DNA from: an uncultured Lachnospiraceae bacterium
Lineage (GTDB): Bacteria > Bacillota > Clostridia > Lachnospirales > Lachnospiraceae
Direction: 5' to 3'
Length of the DNA: 64,000 nucleotides
Assembly: GCA_900315945.1 (NCBI GenBank)
Contig: ONAZ01000011.1
Span: forward strand, 1-64,000
Shown: piece by piece, positions 25,116-32,735 of the stretch
Layout of the letters: each line of letters begins with the position of its first letter
Numbering within the stretch: position 1 is the stretch's first letter
The notes under the pieces: generated by a model
Database searches by the model: none
What the model was told of the DNA's origin: nothing
The model's input: the letters and a program-made list of their open reading frames with translations, nothing else
Position numbers and translations under genes: made by a program

Positions 25116-25892
25116 CTACAGCTGCTGTAAAGTAGATAGAGCATTCTTAAGGATTACAGAAGAATAGTGCTCTGTGAAGTAGGCATCACTTCCTAGTGAT
25201 AGATTCTCTTGTTGTCCGTATTCAGAGATTATATTACATACCTTATTGAATTCTTCTGGTGTGTGATCTGATTTGCTAATTACAAGATAATATTTCTTGT
25301 TGTGTTTGTTCTTATAAAGCGCATTTTCACCATGATAAAAATCACCAAGGACAGAAGAAAGTTCAATAACATCGTCTAATGAGTTGAAGACAAATAGCTT
25401 TGTTATATCAATAGGTATTTCCACTTCAGCTTTAGATTTACTGTCATTGCTAAGTGCATCTGATACTTCTTTTGCTTTCTTGAATAAATCAATAATATCA
25501 CTTGCAGAAGAAGGCTTCACAGGTTCAATATGCTGGTATTCAACATCTTCTTCATCGTAGTCATAATCCATGAAGTCATCAAGTTCTTGGTCGTCACTTT
25601 CAGTATCTTCAGTGAACCTGGAGAATCTGGTATCTAATTCTTCTGGATATTCAATCTTAGTTACAATAAGAACTATGCTGTCGTCGGAAAGTGGGACAGC
25701 TTCTATCATAAGCGGAATGTCTTCTGCTTCAAATCCATATTTGTATGAGGCCCATTTTAGCATTTCTCTAAATAGAGACTTAGCTTTTTCTGTGCCATAG
25801 GCAAGCTCACTGAGCTTAATGTGGCGTAGTTCCAAGTCTTCCTTTGTAAGCGTACAACGAATCTGGTTATCATTAATCTTTTCAATTTTCAT
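25116..25892 (-). CDS. mecA: MecA-family adaptor protein
   Basis: 258 residues on the minus strand. ATG 25892 is chosen because AGGGGG lies 8 bases upstream; the GTG three codons earlier overlaps the ribosome site. The N-terminal domain starts MKIEKINDNQIRCTLT as in MecA, with a long acidic linker (about 95-125, TESDDQELDDFMDYDYDEED) and a C-terminal ClpC-binding domain (about 165-250). MecA presents substrates such as competence regulators to the ClpCP protease. It converges with the SLC13 permease gene. Confidence 0.9.
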   Translation of the reverse strand: MKIEKINDNQIRCTLTKEDLELRHIKLSELAYGTEKAKSLFREMLKWASYKYGFEAEDIPLMIEAVPLSDDSIVLIVTKIEYPEELDTRFSRFTEDTESDDQELDDFMDYDYDEEDVEYQHIEPVKPSSASDIIDLFKKAKEVSDALSNDSKSKAEVEIPIDITKLFVFNSLDDVIELSSVLGDFYHGENALYKNKHNKKYYLVISKSDHTPEEFNKVCNIISEYGQQENLSLGSDAYFTEHYSSVILKNALSTLQQL

Positions 25893-25925
25893 GAACCTCA
25901 CCCCCTTACATCTTTTCTTATTTTA

Positions 25926-25954
25926 ATTATAAAGTAGATAAAAAATGATGTAAA
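25926..25954 (-). promoter_or_regulatory. Promoter of mecA
   Basis: Minus strand: TTTACA, a 17-base spacer and a consensus TATAAT. Confidence 0.7.
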
Positions 25955-26012
25955 CATAAAAACCAGAATTCATAAAAGATACACACAAATTATAAGAAGT
26001 GTGAGGAAAAAG

Positions 26013-26058
26013 TTAACACTTTATAAACTTTATTAACAAATTATTAACACTTTATAAA
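26013..26058. repeat. 15-base direct repeat in the mecA-kinase intergenic region
   Basis: TTAACACTTTATAAA occurs at 26013-26027 and 26044-26058, three helical turns apart (31 bases). It lies between the divergent promoters of mecA and the kinase gene and could be a paired operator. A third looser copy, TTTTATAAG, lies at 26070-26079. Confidence 0.5.
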
Positions 26059-26085
26059 AGATTTATTAAATTTTATAAGATAGTA

Positions 26086-26114
26086 TTGAATAAAAGAGTA
26101 TTATTTGATAAAAC
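26086..26114 (+). promoter_or_regulatory. Promoter of the kinase/MinD-like fusion gene
   Basis: TTGAAT (26086-26091), a 17-base spacer and TAAAAC (26109-26114) with a TGn extension (26106-26108). The transcript would start near 26121, just before the hairpin at 26129. Confidence 0.5.
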
Positions 26115-26128
26115 CTTTTCTAGAGATG

Positions 26129-26159
26129 CTTCTTTCGAAAGAAGGAGGCGATAAGGATT
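26129..26159 (+). promoter_or_regulatory. Hairpin overlapping the ribosome site, with an ATT start codon
   Basis: CTTCTTTCGAAAGAAG (26129-26144) is a perfect palindrome whose right arm runs into AAGGAGG (26142-26148). Eight bases later the only well-placed in-frame codon able to start is ATT 26157. No ATG, GTG or TTG lies in frame between 26121 and 26252. This resembles the AUU start of infC, which makes expression depend on initiation fidelity. Confidence 0.55.
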
Positions 26160-27428
26160 TATATTTCACAAAGTTTATCTAATAAGTATGAAGAGCTTTC
26201 GGTTATATACGAATCAGCAGCCAGCTTAGTAGTACTTGTCAGACACAAAGGATTGAATCACGAGAGAGTAATAAAGAGAGTTTCTAAACAAGGAACAAAT
26301 TCTGAAAGTGATTCATCATCTATGAAAGAGGCAGAAATCCTCTTGAATCTGAGACATCCTAACATACCCATACTATATGATTTAGAAGAAGATGAAGAAT
26401 ACTTCTATATAGTTGAGGAATATATTGTTGGAGAGTCTATGGCAGATTATTTATATCTGCATCAAAGCATTTCCCATAAAGAGCTTACAAAGATAGCAAT
26501 AGAGATATATGATGTTTTGGAGTTTTTACACAATCTTAACAATCCTATTTGTTATCAGGATATGAAGTTAGAACATATATACCTGTCTAATGGTCGTATA
26601 GTACTTATAGATTATGGAATAGCTTCTTATCTAAGGGATAATGAGAAAGCAAAATATGGAACTTTGTCATATGTATCGAATGAGCAGTTAAAAGGAAAGT
26701 GTAGTTTAAGTAATGACATTTACAATACCAAGGTTGCACTTAAAAGAATATATGATAGTTCAAAGGAGAAGAGAAATCTAGCAATTGAAAAGCGCTTGAA
26801 TCTTAAAGATCTTAATAGTGCAAAAGAAGAAAAAAGGCTATGGATTTCTATTTACGAAAGTAAAAATAATGTGAAGAAGCATCTCGATGTGAAAATAGGA
26901 GTTGTAGGAAATGACGTTGGAATAGGTGTAAGTCATATAGCAATATCTCTATGTTCTTACCTTAACAGCAAGGGAGTTGTAAGTTATTACATTGATTGCT
27001 GTGAAAAAAAGGTTATAGAGAATATTATTGCAAGGGACCGAGGCTTTTTTGAGAGGGATAATATTATATACCACGATAATTTTAAGGGAGTGAAAGTATC
27101 AGGAGAAGCTGTCTTAAAGAAAATACCTCCTCAGGGGCTGTACGTTATGGATTTTGGTACGGATGTTCAAGCAGCTAAGTCATGTGATTTTATATTATAT
27201 GTTGTTTCTTCAAGACCATATAAGAGTAATGAAATAGATGACATCGCAAAGGAGTTAAGAACATTTGTGGTAATAAATCCAGCAGTTATGTTTATTGGAG
27301 TAGAAGTTGCAAAAATAGTTCAAAAGAAAGTATATGCATTTCCAATAGATGAAGATCCGTTTTCTATAACAAAAAAGAAGGAGAAATTGTTTAATCGTAT
27401 TCTAGAGACAATTGAAGGTGCAATATGA
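26157..27428 (+). CDS. Ser/Thr kinase-like domain fused to a degenerate MinD/ParA-like domain
   Basis: 423 residues if started at ATT 26157. The first usual start, TTG 26253, would remove the kinase glycine-strand region (YEELSVIYESAASLVVLVRH), leaving the ATP-binding lysine K40 (RVIKRV) eight residues from the end. Kinase motifs are YQDMKLEH with catalytic D135 and K137, and IDYGIA with D152 in place of DFG. The kinase domain ends near 215. From about 240 a second domain begins VKIGVVGNDVGIGVSHIAI, a MinD/TadZ-like P-loop lacking the lysine, followed by FDFGTD-like and NPAV strands. It overlaps the next gene by four bases. Inferred role: a signalling or scaffold protein coupled to its neighbour. 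No membrane segment is seen. Confidence 0.72.
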   Translation: MYISQSLSNKYEELSVIYESAASLVVLVRHKGLNHERVIKRVSKQGTNSESDSSSMKEAEILLNLRHPNIPILYDLEEDEEYFYIVEEYIVGESMADYLYLHQSISHKELTKIAIEIYDVLEFLHNLNNPICYQDMKLEHIYLSNGRIVLIDYGIASYLRDNEKAKYGTLSYVSNEQLKGKCSLSNDIYNTKVALKRIYDSSKEKRNLAIEKRLNLKDLNSAKEEKRLWISIYESKNNVKKHLDVKIGVVGNDVGIGVSHIAISLCSYLNSKGVVSYYIDCCEKKVIENIIARDRGFFERDNIIYHDNFKGVKVSGEAVLKKIPPQGLYVMDFGTDVQAAKSCDFILYVVSSRPYKSNEIDDIAKELRTFVVINPAVMFIGVEVAKIVQKKVYAFPIDEDPFSITKKKEKLFNRILETIEGAI

Positions 27429-28027
27429 AAAGTATTTATCGAGAGAAGAAAACAAAAATATACGCAATATATGGCATGGGAAGTACTCGGTTTTCAATTG
27501 CCTTTGGTAATTATTATTGTAGTTATCTAAGAAAGAAAACAGCAATAATTGAAGTAGGTGAAGGAAATATAGCTGATATTCCAAGTGACAAGAGTTATAA
27601 AACTAAGTCGATAATAAACGAGGATATAGTGGGCTTTACGAAGATGAAGTTAGATTATTATCCAAGCCTATGTTACGAAGAAGTGCTGAAGATATTAAAT
27701 GGGAAATATGAAATATTCATAATGGATATCAAAGAGTTAAGCCATGATTATATGAACCTATTTAGATTAAGTGATAAGAGTATGTTTCTATGTAATATTG
27801 CAAGTTTCAATAGACGATCATCATTAAGTTGTAAAAATGTGTTTGAGAATGGCATGGTTGAAGTGGAGTTTTACTGTTACCTTTTGAACAATGAAGATAA
27901 GACTTGGTATGAGAATACGTTTAGAAATTCGAAGTTTTACACAGGTATTAAAGAAATGCTTTTTATAAAGAATCCGGATAAGTTATCTAGAGAAGATATA
28001 GAATTTCTCAAAACAATAGGCTGCTAG
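27425..28027 (+). CDS. Degenerate MinD/TadZ-like P-loop protein
   Basis: 200 residues, coupled to the kinase fusion by an ATGA overlap. The start TKIYAIYGMGSTRFSIAF resembles the P-loop strand of ParA/MinD proteins, but GMGSTRFS lacks the conserved lysine. The following RKKTAIIEVGEGNIADI and EIFIMDIKELSHD match the next strands of that fold. The last half is less recognisable. Like the second half of its neighbour it is probably a non-hydrolysing relative that binds a partner, perhaps forming a dimer with it. TadZ-type proteins place pili or secretion systems at the pole, but no tad genes are nearby, so that role is only a possibility. Confidence 0.6.
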   Translation: MKSIYREKKTKIYAIYGMGSTRFSIAFGNYYCSYLRKKTAIIEVGEGNIADIPSDKSYKTKSIINEDIVGFTKMKLDYYPSLCYEEVLKILNGKYEIFIMDIKELSHDYMNLFRLSDKSMFLCNIASFNRRSSLSCKNVFENGMVEVEFYCYLLNNEDKTWYENTFRNSKFYTGIKEMLFIKNPDKLSREDIEFLKTIGC

Positions 28028-28049
28028 TAATAAAATATTATAAATAATG

Positions 28050-28118
28050 AAAGGAGGAAGAAATCCAGGTAGGATATAATTTGTGTAATTAGAAGATTCT
28101 AATGTCTGCTTTCCTACC
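28050..28118 (+). other. Orphan ribosome site followed by nested inverted repeats
   Basis: AAAGGAGG (28050-28057) is not followed by any ORF of useful length. Ten bases later GGTAGGA (28068-28074) pairs with TCCTACC (28112-28118), enclosing a perfect ATTAGAA/TTCTAAT hairpin (28088-28103). This may be a structured RNA or a gene remnant in the 224-base gap. A terminator ends the region. Confidence 0.4.
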
Positions 28119-28175
28119 GTAAGAAAAATTTATAATCATTAAATAGAATAATTTTGAAATTAAGATAAGAGAAGT

Positions 28176-28211
28176 GCCACTAGGAAGTCTTTTCCTAGTG
28201 GTTTTTTTTTG
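28176..28211 (+). terminator. Terminator before the GH18 gene
   Basis: Stem CCACTAGGAA/TTCCTAGTGG with a short loop and nine T. Confidence 0.9.
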
Positions 28212-28218
28212 ATATAAT
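28210..28218 (+). promoter_or_regulatory. Extended -10 promoter of the GH18 gene
   Basis: TGATATAAT directly after the terminator T-run. The -35 position falls inside the terminator arm and is weak. ATG 28252 follows after GCGGGGG. Confidence 0.45.
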
Positions 28219-28251
28219 TAAGCCATTAGCGAAATATAAGCGGGGGAATTT

Positions 28252-29967
28252 ATGGATAATATAAAAAAATTCTTAAAAAACTTATTTAAGGACAAAAGAT
28301 TTATAATAATGCTAGTTATTCTCGTGGTTCTAATTGTTGCGGGAATAATTCTTTATAATGTAAGGTATTCACCAACTTCAGAAACTATGACACTTGAAGA
28401 ATATTATGAAGTTGCAGATGGTGAAACTGCAATTATAATTGATGGTGAGTTGATTTCAAAAACAGATGGAACTTCATTAGGCCTTGTACGTAACAACAAA
28501 CCTTATGTCCAGGCTGAATTAATAAATGATTCTATTAAAGATGTATATGCATACGATGAAGTTGGACACACAGTATGTTATACAACAAAAGAAGGAACAT
28601 ATAAAGCAAATGCAGGAAATAAGGGCTACACATTTAATGGTCAAAGTGTAAATAAGGATTATGTTCCATTTATAGAAGAGGCAGGAAGAGCATATCTTTC
28701 CTTAGCTTTTATTAAGGATTCAAATGGAACAGATTACACATTTAATGAAAACCCTGCAAGAACAGCTATCTATACAGCAGGAAAAGAAAGGACCACTGCA
28801 ACTGTCAGAAAAGATACACCAATGAGAAGATTTGGTGGTAATAGGAGTAAAATCCTTAGCACTGCAAAAGAAGATGATAAAGTAACTATAGTTGACAACT
28901 ATGGAAGCTGGAGCCAGATACTTACAGAACAGGGAGTACTTGGGTGTGTAGAAAATGGATATCTTAAGGATAAAGAGACTAGCAATAATAAAACAGGTGC
29001 TGCACAAGAAGAATTAAATCATAATTTAATGAAAGAAAAAATAAGAATGGGATGGCACCAGATATTCAATAGCACGGCAAATGATCAGGTTAGTAGTGTT
29101 ATATCTGCAGCACCGGGAATGAATGTTATAAGCCCAACATGGATTCAAATAAAAGATAATAAAGGCAATATAAACGACATGTCTTCCGCAAATTATGTAA
29201 AGTTTTGCCACGACCAAAACATTAAAGTGTGGAGTCTTGTAAGCAATATTGAGAAGGATGTTGACGAGGGTTCCTTATTCAAAGTTGCACAAAACCGAGA
29301 AAATCTTATTAACAATATAATTAATTCAGTTACAGCAGTAGGTGCTGATGGAATTAACGTGGATATGGAATCAGTAGGTGATGCCAATGTTGATGGATAT
29401 GTAGAATTCATCAAGGAGCTTGCACTAAAATGTAAGGAGAAAGGACTAGTACTTTCTGTTGATAATTACAATATAGATTCTGCTAATTATAAGGTGGGAA
29501 TACAGTCAAGGTACGCTGATTATATAGTTCTATTCGGATATGATGAGACATGGACAGGTAGTCCGACGGCTGGATCTAATAATTCCATGGGATTTGTAAA
29601 AGAGGGTGTTGAAGATATGCTAGATGAAGGAGTTGATAAAAATCAACTTATATTAGCAATACCATTCTATACGCGTCTTTGGACTCAGACTGGTCAAAAT
29701 GTAACAAGTGAAACAGTTTCTTTGAAGGATACACCAGACGTACTTGCAAAGAATAATGCTACTCCAACCTGGATAAAAGAAAATAAAGAAAACTATGCAG
29801 AGTGGCAAAAGGGTGATGGAAAATGTATGATCTGGATAGTTGATGATAAGTCACTGAAGGAAAGATGTGATTATGCAATGAGTAAGAATATAGCTGGAAT
29901 ATCTGCCTGGAAGCTTGGTTATGAAACAGTTGACACATGGAAAATGATTAAAGATACGGTAAAGTAA
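28252..29967 (+). CDS. Membrane-anchored GH18 glycoside hydrolase with SH3-like domain
   Basis: 571 residues. A positively charged start and one membrane helix (about 17-38, FIIMLVILVVLIVAGIIL) place the rest outside. Residues about 60-165 resemble a copper-amine-oxidase-N-like or stalk domain, about 180-245 a bacterial SH3 domain (RKDTPMRRFGG, GSWSQI, LGCVENGYL), and about 255-571 a GH18 barrel. The catalytic motif is DGINVDMES with acid E373, the D-x-x-D-x-E pattern of chitinases and cortical-fragment hydrolases. YaaH/YdhD-like peptidoglycan or spore-germination enzymes have similar architecture. The likely substrate is a cell-wall GlcNAc bond. Single-gene unit. Confidence 0.9.
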   Translation: MDNIKKFLKNLFKDKRFIIMLVILVVLIVAGIILYNVRYSPTSETMTLEEYYEVADGETAIIIDGELISKTDGTSLGLVRNNKPYVQAELINDSIKDVYAYDEVGHTVCYTTKEGTYKANAGNKGYTFNGQSVNKDYVPFIEEAGRAYLSLAFIKDSNGTDYTFNENPARTAIYTAGKERTTATVRKDTPMRRFGGNRSKILSTAKEDDKVTIVDNYGSWSQILTEQGVLGCVENGYLKDKETSNNKTGAAQEELNHNLMKEKIRMGWHQIFNSTANDQVSSVISAAPGMNVISPTWIQIKDNKGNINDMSSANYVKFCHDQNIKVWSLVSNIEKDVDEGSLFKVAQNRENLINNIINSVTAVGADGINVDMESVGDANVDGYVEFIKELALKCKEKGLVLSVDNYNIDSANYKVGIQSRYADYIVLFGYDETWTGSPTAGSNNSMGFVKEGVEDMLDEGVDKNQLILAIPFYTRLWTQTGQNVTSETVSLKDTPDVLAKNNATPTWIKENKENYAEWQKGDGKCMIWIVDDKSLKERCDYAMSKNIAGISAWKLGYETVDTWKMIKDTVK

Positions 29968-30007
29968 TACAATTCAAGAAAACTAGAGTTCCAAAAGTAG
30001 TTTTTCG

Positions 30008-30035
30008 TTGAATAGAAATTGAAAAATGATATAAT
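30008..30035 (+). promoter_or_regulatory. Promoter giving a predicted leaderless sua5 transcript
   Basis: TTGAAT (30008-30013), a 16-base spacer and a consensus TATAAT (30030-30035) with a TGn extension. Seven bases after the -10 box lies the A of ATG 30042, so +1 and the start codon coincide. No ribosome site is present upstream of the ATG. Confidence 0.65.
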
Positions 30036-30041
30036 AACCCT

Positions 30042-31550
30042 ATGGAAACTCTTATATTAAAGGTTGATAAATCAAGTGAAGGATACAAAAAGCTTGATAT
30101 AGCAGCTCGAATAATAAAAGAAGGAGGACTTGTAGCATTTCCTACGGAAACGGTATATGGCCTGGGTGGAGATGCAAAGAATCCTAAATCTTGTAAGAAA
30201 ATATATAAAGCGAAGGGACGTCCTAGTGACAATCCTTTAATAGTACATATAGCTGAATTTAGACAATTAGAAGACATAGTTGAAGAAGTGCCTGACACTG
30301 CAAGAGAGTTAGCAGATGCCTTTTGGCCAGGTCCATTAACTATGATTCTAAAGAAGAATAAAGTCATTCCAAAACAGACAACAGGTGGATTAGATACTGT
30401 TGCAATTCGTATGCCCAATGATGATATTGCCAGAGAATTGATACTTAGAAGCGAATGTCTAATTGCAGCACCATCTGCAAATGTGTCTGGAAAGCCTAGT
30501 CCAACAATTGCAGACCATGTCTATAATGATTTGTCTGGAAGAATAGATGCGGTAATAGATGGTGGACATGCAGTAATAGGGCTGGAATCAACTATTATTG
30601 ATTTGACTTCAGATGTACCAACAATATTACGACCAGGTGCAATTACAAAGGAGATGCTAGAAAGAGTAATTGGAAGGGTAGAAATTGATTCGGCACTTCT
30701 TATAGAAGACGAAGAACAAAAGCCCAAAGCACCAGGAATGAAGTATAAGCATTATGCACCTAAAGCAGACTTAACTATTGTAGAAGGTAACGCCTCTAAG
30801 GTTGTTGTATATGTTAATTCCAAAGTTGTTGCAAATAAAGATAAAGGTGTTGTAACAGGAGTAATTGCAAGTGATGAAAATGCTTCAAGATACTCAGCAG
30901 AAGTAGTTAAAACAATAGGTTCTATTGAAGATGAAGAGGCGATAGCTCATAACTTATATGGAATACTAAGAGAATTTGATGAGACTGATGTAAAGGAAAT
31001 TTATTCAGAAAGCTTCGAAGGGGATGGAATAAGAGGAGCTATTATGAATAGGCTTCTTAAAGCAGCAGGTCATAAAGTGATAAATGCTGATAAAGAAGCT
31101 ATTACAAGAATTATTTTTGCAGGAAAGAATGGCTCATCTAGAAGTCCAATGGCTTCATATATATTAAAATCAATGGATGCTTCTAAGGATTATGAAATTC
31201 TTTCAAGAGGAATACTTGTTCAATTTCCTGAACCTCTTAATCCTAAAGTTGAAGCAGTTCTTGCAAGTAATGGCATAGAAGTAGGGGACTTTCATGCTGT
31301 TGAATTAACAGATAATGATATTAATTCATCCACAATAATTTTTACTATGGAAGAATCTCATAAAGATAAAATCATAGAGAAATTAGAGAAGGCAAATGAG
31401 GAGAATACATTTGTATTACCAACATATGTGGGAGATGAACTAGAAATATTAAATCCATATGGTGGAGGACTTCAACTATATGGACTGTGTTTTGAAGCAT
31501 TAAAAGAAACACTTAATAAATTAGTGAATATACTTAATCAGGAGAGGTAA
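30042..31550 (+). CDS. Threonylcarbamoyl-AMP synthase fused to a dead low-MW phosphatase domain
   Basis: 502 residues. Residues 1-205 are the YrdC/Sua5 domain (GGLVAFPTETVYGLGGDA, SDNPLIVHI, SANVSGKPSPT), which makes threonylcarbamoyl-AMP for the t6A37 modification of tRNA; about 225-345 is the Sua5 C-terminal domain (PGMKYKHYAPKA). From about 355 comes a low-molecular-weight tyrosine phosphatase fold, FAGKNGSSRSPMA, where G361 replaces the nucleophilic Cys of the C-x5-R loop (R367 kept) and NPY at 471-473 replaces the catalytic DPY. In Bacillus ywlC (sua5) and ywlE (phosphatase) are near neighbours upstream of the ATP synthase operon; here they are fused and the second enzyme looks inactive. 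It ends one base before comEB. Confidence 0.9.
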   Translation: METLILKVDKSSEGYKKLDIAARIIKEGGLVAFPTETVYGLGGDAKNPKSCKKIYKAKGRPSDNPLIVHIAEFRQLEDIVEEVPDTARELADAFWPGPLTMILKKNKVIPKQTTGGLDTVAIRMPNDDIARELILRSECLIAAPSANVSGKPSPTIADHVYNDLSGRIDAVIDGGHAVIGLESTIIDLTSDVPTILRPGAITKEMLERVIGRVEIDSALLIEDEEQKPKAPGMKYKHYAPKADLTIVEGNASKVVVYVNSKVVANKDKGVVTGVIASDENASRYSAEVVKTIGSIEDEEAIAHNLYGILREFDETDVKEIYSESFEGDGIRGAIMNRLLKAAGHKVINADKEAITRIIFAGKNGSSRSPMASYILKSMDASKDYEILSRGILVQFPEPLNPKVEAVLASNGIEVGDFHAVELTDNDINSSTIIFTMEESHKDKIIEKLEKANEENTFVLPTYVGDELEILNPYGGGLQLYGLCFEALKETLNKLVNILNQER

Positions 31551-31551
31551 T

Positions 31552-32037
31552 ATGAGCGACAAAAGAAAAGATTACATTAGTTGGGATGAATATTTCATGG
31601 GAGTTGCAGTATTATCGGGTATGCGTTCGAAAGACCCTAATACGCAAGTAGGTGCATGTATCGTTAGTAAAGATAATAAGATTCTTTCTATGGGATACAA
31701 TGGTTTTCCTACAGGCTGTTCAGATGATGATTTCCCATGGTGTCGTGATGGAGATCCCCTTGATAACAAGTACTTTTATACAACACATTCAGAATTAAAT
31801 GCTATTCTAAATTATCGTGGAGGTAGCCTTGAAGGAACGAAGTTATATGTATCTTTGTTTCCTTGTAATGAATGTGCTAAAGCTATCATACAGGCTGGTA
31901 TAAAAACGATTATTTATTCTAGTGATAAATATGCTACAACACCTTCTGTTATTGCATCTAAGAGAATGCTCAAAGCAGCAGGCGTTGAATTCTATAAGTA
32001 TGAAGAGTCTGGAAGAGAAATTAAGATGACTTTATAG
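31552..32037 (+). CDS. comEB: dCMP deaminase, ComEB-like
   Basis: 161 residues of the zinc-dependent cytidine/deoxycytidylate deaminase family. Zinc ligands are visible: HSELNAIL (His and catalytic Glu) and PCNEC. The upstream stretch PNTQVGACIVSKDNKILSMG with YNGFPTGCSDDD is typical of dCMP deaminases, which make dUMP for thymidylate synthesis. GGAGAGG precedes the start. It is probably cotranscribed with the Sua5 fusion and the ATP synthase genes, as spacing is small. Confidence 0.92.
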   Translation: MSDKRKDYISWDEYFMGVAVLSGMRSKDPNTQVGACIVSKDNKILSMGYNGFPTGCSDDDFPWCRDGDPLDNKYFYTTHSELNAILNYRGGSLEGTKLYVSLFPCNECAKAIIQAGIKTIIYSSDKYATTPSVIASKRMLKAAGVEFYKYEESGREIKMTL

Positions 32038-32046
32038 GGAGAAAAC

Positions 32047-32355
32047 TTGAATAAAAAGAAAAATGAAGTTGCAGACATGCTGGTTCTAATTATGCAGATT
32101 GGGATTAGCATGATAGTTCCCATTGCCCTTATGGTTCTGTTATCTATATTTATTGCTGATAAAACAGGAATCAAATGGATAAGCGTAATACTTTTTGTTA
32201 TTGGAGCTGCAGCAGGAATGAGAAATGTATATATGCTTGTGAAGAAATATCTTCAGAAGAAAAAAGAACCCTATGAGATAGCAAGAGAAGAAGCAGAAAA
32301 TAAGGGAGAAAATAGTAAGAATGAATTTAGTGAAGAGAATGAGACAGATAAATAG
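32047..32355 (+). CDS. AtpZ/AtpI-family small membrane protein
   Basis: 102 residues starting at TTG 32047, with GGGAG about six bases upstream. Two membrane helices (about 13-37 and 45-63) match the AtpZ/AtpI pattern (MQIGISMIVPIALMVLL, GAAAGMRNVYMLVKKY), followed by a charged tail. AtpZ with AtpI has been linked to Mg or Ca uptake and c-ring assembly for the ATP synthase. It overlaps the next gene by 35 bases. Confidence 0.85.
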   Translation: MNKKKNEVADMLVLIMQIGISMIVPIALMVLLSIFIADKTGIKWISVILFVIGAAAGMRNVYMLVKKYLQKKKEPYEIAREEAENKGENSKNEFSEENETDK

Positions 32356-32719
32356 TTCTTTACCCTTATTGCTTTTGGGAATTGTGATATGGGGATGTCT
32401 GGTTCAATTAGTAGGTATATGGTTTGTTGAAGACAAGCTAAGATATTCTACAGGCACTTGGATTGGCGTAAGCCTGGCCGTATTTATGGCTATTAACCTT
32501 GCACTTGTTATAGAGTCAGCAGTTGACAGAGGTTCTAGTGTAGGGGTACTTCGCTTTAAGTCAATTTTAAGATATTTAGTAGTCATCGCAGTATTCTTTG
32601 TAATGATTTACTTTAATCTTGGCAATTGGATAAGTGCATTTATTGCAGTTATGGGGCTAAAGGTTAGCGCATATGCACAACCTTTTATTATAAAGATAAT
32701 TCATAAAGAAAGGATCTAG
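32321..32719 (+). CDS. atpI: ATP synthase subunit I
   Basis: 132 residues with four membrane helices (about 13-32, 45-65, 83-100 and 103-120). The pattern and place directly before atpB match AtpI, which helps assemble the c-ring, especially in sodium-dependent enzymes. The start could also be ATG 32339, which would lie after GAAGAG at 32331; ATG 32321 overlaps the preceding gene. Confidence 0.82.
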   Translation: MNLVKRMRQINSSLPLLLLGIVIWGCLVQLVGIWFVEDKLRYSTGTWIGVSLAVFMAINLALVIESAVDRGSSVGVLRFKSILRYLVVIAVFFVMIYFNLGNWISAFIAVMGLKVSAYAQPFIIKIIHKERI

Positions 32720-32735
32720 AAAAGGAGGTGAAAAT

